From a virus: DNA of 25,984 nt. Shown here in pieces: positions 21,029 to 25,984 of this stretch (the first letter of the stretch is position 1; each line of letters starts with the position of its first letter). The position numbers and the translations under genes are program-made. Location: IMG/VR virus record IMGVR_UViG_3300006753_000058, positions 1 through 25,984 of that record; one strand, written 5' to 3'. The notes beneath the pieces were generated by a model, which ran no database searches, was not told the DNA's origin, and saw only the letters and a list, made by a program, of their open reading frames with translations.

Positions 21029-21545
21029 GGGGCGAACCAGGGCCGTATTCCCCCCATCGCCCATGCCTATAGCGCCAGAGGCGTGGTTATCTATCGATCC
21101 GGCAAGCGGAAAGAAGGACTCGGTGGCCGTCAGGTGGAATCGCACCACACCGGTCGAGTTCGTCGGAATCAAGCACCGAAGCATCGACAGCATGAACAAA
21201 AGCCTCGGCGGTTCAGACCTCATCGTCGTTGAAGGCGGCGGATTCGTCGGAGCCAACGCTGCCTCGGCTCTTGCGCTCGCCAGGGTCAGAGAAAGGTTCG
21301 CTTGCGTGGCGTGGCACAAGGGCATTCCGACGCTTGAGGTCGCCCCTGACCACTGGCGCTCCATACTCAAACTCACGGCACGCCCTAGAGACCAAGCAGT
21401 TGCAGCACAGAGAACTCTGTGTAAACTACTGGCGAATAGGGGTGTTCAACCCGCCCTCCCATTTGCAGTCGGCGCGACCAACGACGACAAGCGCGCGGCG
21501 CTGCTGATAGGGTGGGCATGTTGCCAGTCATGGGGCTGGCTCTGA
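21021..21545 (+). CDS. RuvC-like Holliday junction resolvase
   Basis: A 174-residue protein with an RNase H-like resolvase outline. It has a first acidic residue on strand 1 (WLSIDPASGKKDSVAV, Asp26), Glu71 in LIVVEGGGF, a segment FACVAWHKGIPTLEVAPDHW, and the C-terminal pair in NDDKRAALLIGWA (Asp155/156). RuvC enzymes cut four-way junctions and help clear branched DNA before packaging. The GTG at 21021 overlaps the helicase end by eight bases; the ATG at 21063 is a shorter alternative. Overall RuvC-like architecture is convincing, the exact family less so. Confidence 0.8.
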   Translation: MAKGRTRAVFPPSPMPIAPEAWLSIDPASGKKDSVAVRWNRTTPVEFVGIKHRSIDSMNKSLGGSDLIVVEGGGFVGANAASALALARVRERFACVAWHKGIPTLEVAPDHWRSILKLTARPRDQAVAAQRTLCKLLANRGVQPALPFAVGATNDDKRAALLIGWACCQSWGWL

Positions 21546-21553
21546 GGTGACCG

Positions 21554-21904
21554 ATGGCGACAGCAAAGAAGCCCGCAAAGAAGAAGCCCGTGAAGAAGAA
21601 GATCACCAGCGGGCGCAAAGTCAATATCCCCAAGGCCGAGGCTGAGTCCATCCTGGCCGATGCGCCCAAGCGCCTCTCGTCCGCAGGGGGCACGAGGCAC
21701 CACATGATGAACCTTGTCCGCTTCCGAGAGATGGATATCGACGAGCCACTGTCGAAGTTCATCAACAAGGTCACCAAGCGTGGGAACTTCAAAGACCCCA
21801 CCGACGCCACACTCGCCATGCTGCGCTACCTGGCGCACTTCGCAACCCAGCGCGGGCTCGGCTCGTTTATCCCCCACCTCCGTGGATTCAAGGGTAGGAA
21901 ATGA
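21554..21904 (+). CDS. Lys/Ala-tailed protein, unknown
   Basis: A 116-residue protein with an N-terminal AKKPAKKKPVKKK tail like histone-type nucleic-acid-binding tails. A helical body follows (AEAESILADAPKRLSSAGG; LSKFINKVTKRGN; LAMLRYLAHFATQRG). I do not recognise the body. The tail suggests DNA binding, perhaps with the resolvase or terminase. Its stop overlaps the next start (ATGA). Confidence 0.7.
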   Translation: MATAKKPAKKKPVKKKITSGRKVNIPKAEAESILADAPKRLSSAGGTRHHMMNLVRFREMDIDEPLSKFINKVTKRGNFKDPTDATLAMLRYLAHFATQRGLGSFIPHLRGFKGRK

Positions 21905-22395
21905 GCGCCTTTGCTGCCGAGGGTGAAGCGATGCACGAGGGATACAGCATCGCCTCGAAAGACATCGTTGTTTACGACCCAGACAAGCGCTCTGGTGGCG
22001 TCGCAAAGGCCACTATCGTCGAGGGACTCATCGCCGAGGCGGTAGCGAGCAGCAAGATTGCGCTCGATGTTCTCCACCAGTCCGACGGAGATGCGGCGTC
22101 TGATGCGTCGGCAGCCTTCAAGGTCATCGGCCTCGAACTCATCAACCTCGTCGAGATGCTCGAAGGCTACCATGACGCTGCACTGCGTCCGAAGCACCGA
22201 GCGGCACGCGCTATCGTCGTTGGTATGATCGCCAAGATGAAGGCAAACGACATCCAGAACGGCGCTACCGAGGAGCAACTCACCCAGTTCGCTCGCGATG
22301 CGGTTGGTTTCTTCGAGTCGATTCACATCTGTATGCTCGAAGAGACCGACCGAAAGAAGCGCTACCGGTACAAGAAGAGGTTCCTTGGTGGGTGA
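21901..22395 (+). CDS. Unknown helical protein upstream of terminase
   Basis: A 164-residue protein, unrecognised. It is mostly helical (VEGLIAEAVASSKIALDVL; LELINLVEMLEGYHD; FARDAVGFFESIHICM) with a basic end (DRKKRYRYKKRFLGG). It overlaps both neighbours. Position suggests a late or packaging accessory, without direct evidence. Confidence 0.7.
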   Translation: MSAFAAEGEAMHEGYSIASKDIVVYDPDKRSGGVAKATIVEGLIAEAVASSKIALDVLHQSDGDAASDASAAFKVIGLELINLVEMLEGYHDAALRPKHRAARAIVVGMIAKMKANDIQNGATEEQLTQFARDAVGFFESIHICMLEETDRKKRYRYKKRFLGG

Positions 22396-22945
22396 CCATG
22401 TCCGCATAGCCGAGCCGCATGATGCCGTCCTGACGGTGACAGAGAGGGCCATGAAGCATCGGATGCTCATTGTCCTCGAAGCGCTCGAAGCGGGCCATAG
22501 CCGAAACGCAGCGGCCTCCATGGCCCAGGTATCGTCTACCACCGTGTCGGCTTGGATCAGGAGTGGGCGCCGAAAGCCCACCCACCTCCTCTACCCGTGG
22601 TTCTTTCACGAGATTCAGCGCAGCGAAGGACAGGGCGAGAAGCTCTTTGCCGACATCGTCATCAGAGAGGCGACCGAGAACCACAACTGGCGCGCAGCCA
22701 TGTTCGTGCTTCAGAAGCGCTACAAGTGGAACGATAGGCCGGATATGGACTCAGACGTTCAGCGAGACCAGCAAAAGGCCCAACTCGCAAAGACCAGGGC
22801 CGACACCACCTACACCGAAGAGCGCACCAAGAAGCTCAAGGAAGACGGCGAAGAGGTTGTTTTGGAGCGGCTCCGAGACATCCTCGATGAGGTGCGCGAC
22901 GAGATGAAGCCGAAGGACGGCGAGAGCCCTGAGCAAGCCAACTAA
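22388..22945 (+). CDS. terS: Small terminase subunit-like HTH protein
   Basis: A 185-residue protein. An N-terminal helix-turn-helix lies at about residues 29-62 (LEALEAGHSRNAAASMAQVS ... TVSAWIRSGRR), followed by HEIQRSEGQGEKLFADIVIR and ATENHNWRAAMFVLQKRYK, then a charged C-terminal coiled coil. This order is typical of phage small terminases, which recognise the packaging site and regulate the motor. I chose the GTG at 22388, with GAGG seven bases upstream and an eight-base overlap with the previous gene; earlier in-frame codons are a shadow. It is followed directly by the large subunit. Confidence 0.85.
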   Translation: MGDHVRIAEPHDAVLTVTERAMKHRMLIVLEALEAGHSRNAAASMAQVSSTTVSAWIRSGRRKPTHLLYPWFFHEIQRSEGQGEKLFADIVIREATENHNWRAAMFVLQKRYKWNDRPDMDSDVQRDQQKAQLAKTRADTTYTEERTKKLKEDGEEVVLERLRDILDEVRDEMKPKDGESPEQAN

Positions 22946-24554
22946 GCGAGAAGAGGAACTGCGTCGGTGCGCAGCGGATTTCCGCTACTTCTGTCGTTAC
23001 CTCAAGATCGTAGACAAGAAGGCCAGGCTCGTCACGTTCAAGCCCAACCAGTCCCAGCAGGACTTGGTGAACGCCATCGAGGAGAACCCCTGGGTGTTCG
23101 ACCTCAAGGCGCGTCAGCTTGGCGGAACGACGGGCGTTGCCGCCTATGCCTTCTGGCATGCCTACTTCCGCTCCAACTTCCGCGTCGGCGTTATGGCCCA
23201 GAGCCGTGAGAGCGCTGAACAGATATTTGAGATCTATAAGCGCTTCTACGACAACCTGCCCAAATGGCTCAGGTTTCCCACACAGAAGTCCAATGTCCGA
23301 GAACTGCTCTGGTTTCACGGCGGCATGGTTCGAGTCTTCACGGCCAACACCCAGTCCGCTCGTGGCACCACCTATAACTTCCTGCACTGCTCGGAGTTCG
23401 CGTTCTACTCAGACGTGGAGCGCACGATTCAGTCGGCGTTCCAGACCGCTACGCCAGACGCTATCGTTGTGATGGAGACCACCGCCAATGGCCTGAACTA
23501 CGCCCACGACCTGTGGGTCGGTGAGAACGGTTACAAGAAGGTGTTCCTGCCCTGGACCAAGGCCGAGGAATACACCAGGAAGGACAGGCCAAGCGGCCTC
23601 GGTCGCAACATGCCGGACAGGTGGCGCGAGTACGCCAAAGAGCACAAGCTCACCAAGCAGCAACTCTTCTGGGCCTTTCACGCCTACCGGACCAAGTGCG
23701 GAAGTAACTGGCAGACCTTCCACCAGGAATACCCAATCACAAGCGAGATAGCGTTCATCACGTCCGGTGAGCGCTTCTTCAGTGTCATCTTCCCGCACGT
23801 CAAGGCCACCGCTGGCTACCGGCGCTATGAAGAGCCCACCAAGTATCACGTCTATGCTATGGGGGTGGACACCGCGTCGGGGTCGCCGTCGGGCGACTAC
23901 TCGTCCTTCTGCGTGCTCGATATCACCAACAAGGACAAGCCAAGGTGCGTAAGCACATACTACGCAAGAGTCTCACCAAGCGAGTTTGGAGACACGGTCC
24001 ACAAGGAAGCCAAGGTCTGGGACGCGCTGGTGGTCGCCGAATCCAACTCGTACGGCCTGAGCATCATCGAGTCCCTCATCGGTGCAGGCTACGCAAACCT
24101 CTATCGAAGAACCCAGTTCGACAAGATGGCCAAGCGGTGGAAGGAAGAGTTGGGGTTCGTTACCTCAGTCGCCACTCGGCCGGTTATCCTTTCGCGCCTG
24201 CACAAGTTTGTCTCCGAGGAGCGCCTCGCCATCAACGATGACCGAATGAAGGCCGAGATGAACACGTTTGTTTACGACAGCCGTGGTAAGCCACAGGCCG
24301 ACCGGGGAAAGCACGACGACATGGTATTCGCCTGGGCGCTTGCCTTGGCGGGCGTCGATCAGATAGAGGCCGTTCGAGAAGAGAAACTATCCAAGAAGCC
24401 CTCGTCATTGCGCGAGTTATTGGCATACGAGCGAGCAACGGGTAGGGTGTTTCAAGAAGAGTGGGCTGAACGTGAAGAGGACTCCCTCGACATTTTCTCT
24501 CATTCACAGTTCGTGCAAGGGCACGACAAACCCGCCAAGATTCCAAGGCGTTAA
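22929..24554 (+). CDS. terL: Large terminase subunit, apparent non-canonical start
   Basis: Packaging motor ATPase and nuclease. The family N-terminus (ELRRCAADFRYFCRYLKIVD) is encoded upstream of the first TTG (23064), in a frame open back to 22908 that has no ATG, GTG or TTG. CTG at 22929 is the most plausible start, giving 541 residues. Walker A-like KARQLGGTTG (about 60-69) lacks the usual lysine, as in several phage terminases. NFLHCSEFAFY (about 150-160) fits the Walker B region, followed by METTANG. The nuclease has GVDTASGSPSGDYS (Asp about 313), VVAESNSYG (Glu about 371) and KHDDMVFAWALA (Asp about 462). The gene overlaps terS by 17 bases. Confidence 0.9.
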   Translation: MSKPTKREEELRRCAADFRYFCRYLKIVDKKARLVTFKPNQSQQDLVNAIEENPWVFDLKARQLGGTTGVAAYAFWHAYFRSNFRVGVMAQSRESAEQIFEIYKRFYDNLPKWLRFPTQKSNVRELLWFHGGMVRVFTANTQSARGTTYNFLHCSEFAFYSDVERTIQSAFQTATPDAIVVMETTANGLNYAHDLWVGENGYKKVFLPWTKAEEYTRKDRPSGLGRNMPDRWREYAKEHKLTKQQLFWAFHAYRTKCGSNWQTFHQEYPITSEIAFITSGERFFSVIFPHVKATAGYRRYEEPTKYHVYAMGVDTASGSPSGDYSSFCVLDITNKDKPRCVSTYYARVSPSEFGDTVHKEAKVWDALVVAESNSYGLSIIESLIGAGYANLYRRTQFDKMAKRWKEELGFVTSVATRPVILSRLHKFVSEERLAINDDRMKAEMNTFVYDSRGKPQADRGKHDDMVFAWALALAGVDQIEAVREEKLSKKPSSLRELLAYERATGRVFQEEWAEREEDSLDIFSHSQFVQGHDKPAKIPRR

Positions 24555-24566
24555 AAGGAGTTAGAG

Positions 24567-25529
24567 ATGAGCTTTCTAAGCGAAGAGAAGACCGCAGAGC
24601 TGTACAAAGAGCTTGAGGGTGGACTTGGTGAGGGAGGCTCGATTGCGTCTTCGACCCCAGACGTAAAAGAGGGTATCGAGACCGCGCCTGCGGTCGAAGA
24701 GAAGGTTGAAGTGGAGGCCAAGGAGTCGGAAGTACCGGCGCCAGAGGTCGAAGCCAAGGCCGAAACCGGCAAGAGCGAGGAGCAGGCAGACGCCGCAGCA
24801 CCTGACGGTAATGCTGAGGAAGAGTCTGTTCCACCGGGTCACCGCGTCCCGTACAAGCGGTTTAAGAGCGTTCTCGATGCGCGCAATCAGTACAAGTCAG
24901 AGGCTGACGAGCATCGTTCACAGATGAGCGCTTATGAGAAGCAGATGGAGTTGATGCGGAACGAGATGTCCGCACTGCGAAACCTGCAACCCGCCAGGCC
25001 GGTGGAGAATGTTGCTGATCCAATCGACGCAGAGCTCGATAGGCTTCTAGCGGGACAGTCGGAGTTGCCACCGGAGGTGAGACAGCAGATCACAGCCATG
25101 GAGTCCCGACTGCACCAGCAAGAGGTTCACGTCGAGCGACAGCGTCTCCGGCACGAAGTGGCCGATGTCGTGGGTAAACACGACGAACGACTTCATACGG
25201 ATATACAGCAAGTTCTCTATAGCGCCGTGCAACGCGATCCAAACGCAGACCTGAGTCGCGTGGCTGAACAGTATGTGGCGTGGTTGGCCCAACGTGAGGA
25301 AGAGGCGATTGCCCGATACCTCAAGACCAACCCAGATGCCTCCGTCGAGGAGGTTGTAGAAGCTACTTCTGGGACTACGCCGGGCGTTCCTAGCCGACCC
25401 AAACGGGCCGGTACAGGGGCGTCCAGCGTGGCCACAGCCGCTGACAGACAGGGCTTCGGTTCGATCGCAGAGGGCTCAGAAGCCCTCCTGGGCGCCCTCA
25501 AAAAGGGCACGCTCAACCTCTTCGGCTAA
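24567..25529 (+). CDS. Scaffolding protein
   Basis: A 320-residue acidic protein. The N-terminal third is low-complexity Glu/Ala/Pro/Val. VPPGHRVPYKRFKSVLDARN (about residues 88-107) is a pattern typical of phage scaffold proteins just before the coiled coil. Long helices follow, and the C-terminal end has SSVATAADRQGFG and a short hydrophobic tip. Scaffolds guide capsid assembly and leave before DNA fills the head; the C-terminus usually contacts the capsid protein. AAGGAGTTAGAG precedes the ATG, nearly the same site as the capsid gene's. It lies directly between terminase and capsid. Confidence 0.82.
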   Translation: MSFLSEEKTAELYKELEGGLGEGGSIASSTPDVKEGIETAPAVEEKVEVEAKESEVPAPEVEAKAETGKSEEQADAAAPDGNAEEESVPPGHRVPYKRFKSVLDARNQYKSEADEHRSQMSAYEKQMELMRNEMSALRNLQPARPVENVADPIDAELDRLLAGQSELPPEVRQQITAMESRLHQQEVHVERQRLRHEVADVVGKHDERLHTDIQQVLYSAVQRDPNADLSRVAEQYVAWLAQREEEAIARYLKTNPDASVEEVVEATSGTTPGVPSRPKRAGTGASSVATAADRQGFGSIAEGSEALLGALKKGTLNLFG

Positions 25530-25542
25530 CAGGAGTTAGAAA

Positions 25543-25984
25543 ATGGCGGAAGCCACAAGAGCATCTCTCGATGCGATTTTGAAGGACTACTACATTGGTC
25601 CTCTACAAGAACAATTGAATCAAGAGGTTATGGTCCTCAACTTGTTTGAGAAGGCCAAGATCACATGGGCAGGCAAGCAGGGCGTCGTGCCCGTGCATGT
25701 CGGGCGTAACACCGGCGTCGCATTCAAGGCTGAGTCGGACCCCCTCCCCGACGCTGGGACGCAGACCACCAAGCGCCTGACCTTCACCGCCGCCTACCTC
25801 TACGGTCGGTTCCAGGTGACTGGTCCGGCGATTGCGTCGGCTGCCAAGGGCGGAACGGCTAGATTCGTTGGCGCTCTCGAACTTGAGATGGACAAGCTCA
25901 AGGACGATGTTCGCAACAAGGCTGATCGCACGCTCACAAGCGGTGGTCGCGTCGTTGGGTTCCTCAACCAGCACAAGACCGAGG
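25543..25984 (+). CDS. Major capsid protein (3' end outside window)
   Basis: The first 147 residues are visible. ILKDYYIGPLQEQLNQE and VLNLFEKAKITWAGKQGVVP are followed by VHVGRNTGVAFKAESDPLPD, AGTQTTKRLTFTAAYLYGRF, QVTGPAIASAAKGG and ELEMDKLKDDVRNKADRTLT. This pattern of a GRNxG loop, ExxxLPxAG and YxYGRxxxTGPAI is characteristic of an HK97-fold capsid family common in environmental tailed phages. AGGAGTTAGAAA precedes the ATG. The gene runs off the window, so the length cannot be judged. Confidence 0.88.
   Translation, partial: MAEATRASLDAILKDYYIGPLQEQLNQEVMVLNLFEKAKITWAGKQGVVPVHVGRNTGVAFKAESDPLPDAGTQTTKRLTFTAAYLYGRFQVTGPAIASAAKGGTARFVGALELEMDKLKDDVRNKADRTLTSGGRVVGFLNQHKTE

Overview
The window is a continuous piece of a tailed double-stranded DNA phage (Caudoviricetes) genome. 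It is GC-rich and tightly packed, with most genes overlapping by 1-8 bases or separated by under 30. The diagnostic genes are a large terminase, a scaffold, an HK97-fold major capsid protein, a CHAP endolysin, an Erf-type recombinase, an SSB and a DnaB-type helicase. A lipoprotein with a lipobox beside a membrane-anchored coiled-coil protein suggests a Gram-negative host. I cannot name the phage or the host.

Layout. (1) 1-8143, rightward: the end of a virion module (a coiled-coil protein and a 1660-residue polyvalent, probably ejected, protein carrying an embedded GNAT acetyltransferase domain), then a lysis cassette (CHAP endolysin, lipoprotein, holin-like protein, anchored coiled-coil protein). 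(2) 16347-8140, leftward: about 27 small early genes. The distal end holds the recognisable recombination genes (Gp157-family protein, Erf, SSB). The proximal 8 kb is a run of small proteins of unknown role, many with CxxC zinc-ribbon pairs, strung together by four families of near-identical ribosome-binding-site junctions. (3) 16348-18042: 1.7 kb without convincing genes but full of RNA-like structure. A + strand transcript is implied by a clean intrinsic terminator at 17522-17541, preceded by many nested helices from about 16620. Then comes a near-consensus sigma70-type promoter (17663-17691) and a roughly 345-base leader with mutually exclusive helices. (4) 18043-25984, rightward: small genes, DnaB-type helicase, RuvC-like nuclease, two unknown genes, small and large terminase, scaffold and the start of the capsid gene.

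How it works together. The leftward operon supplies early takeover and annealing recombination functions. The rightward arm supplies replication, resolution of branched DNA, packaging and capsid assembly. The left edge finishes the particle and lyses the cell. The non-coding block between the divergent arms is the natural control region. It is also the best candidate here for something undescribed: a phage-encoded large ornate RNA of roughly 0.9 kb, comparable in size and setting to GOLLD- or ROOL-type RNAs, followed by a separate structured leader. All family assignments come from motifs read by eye, and no database search was run.
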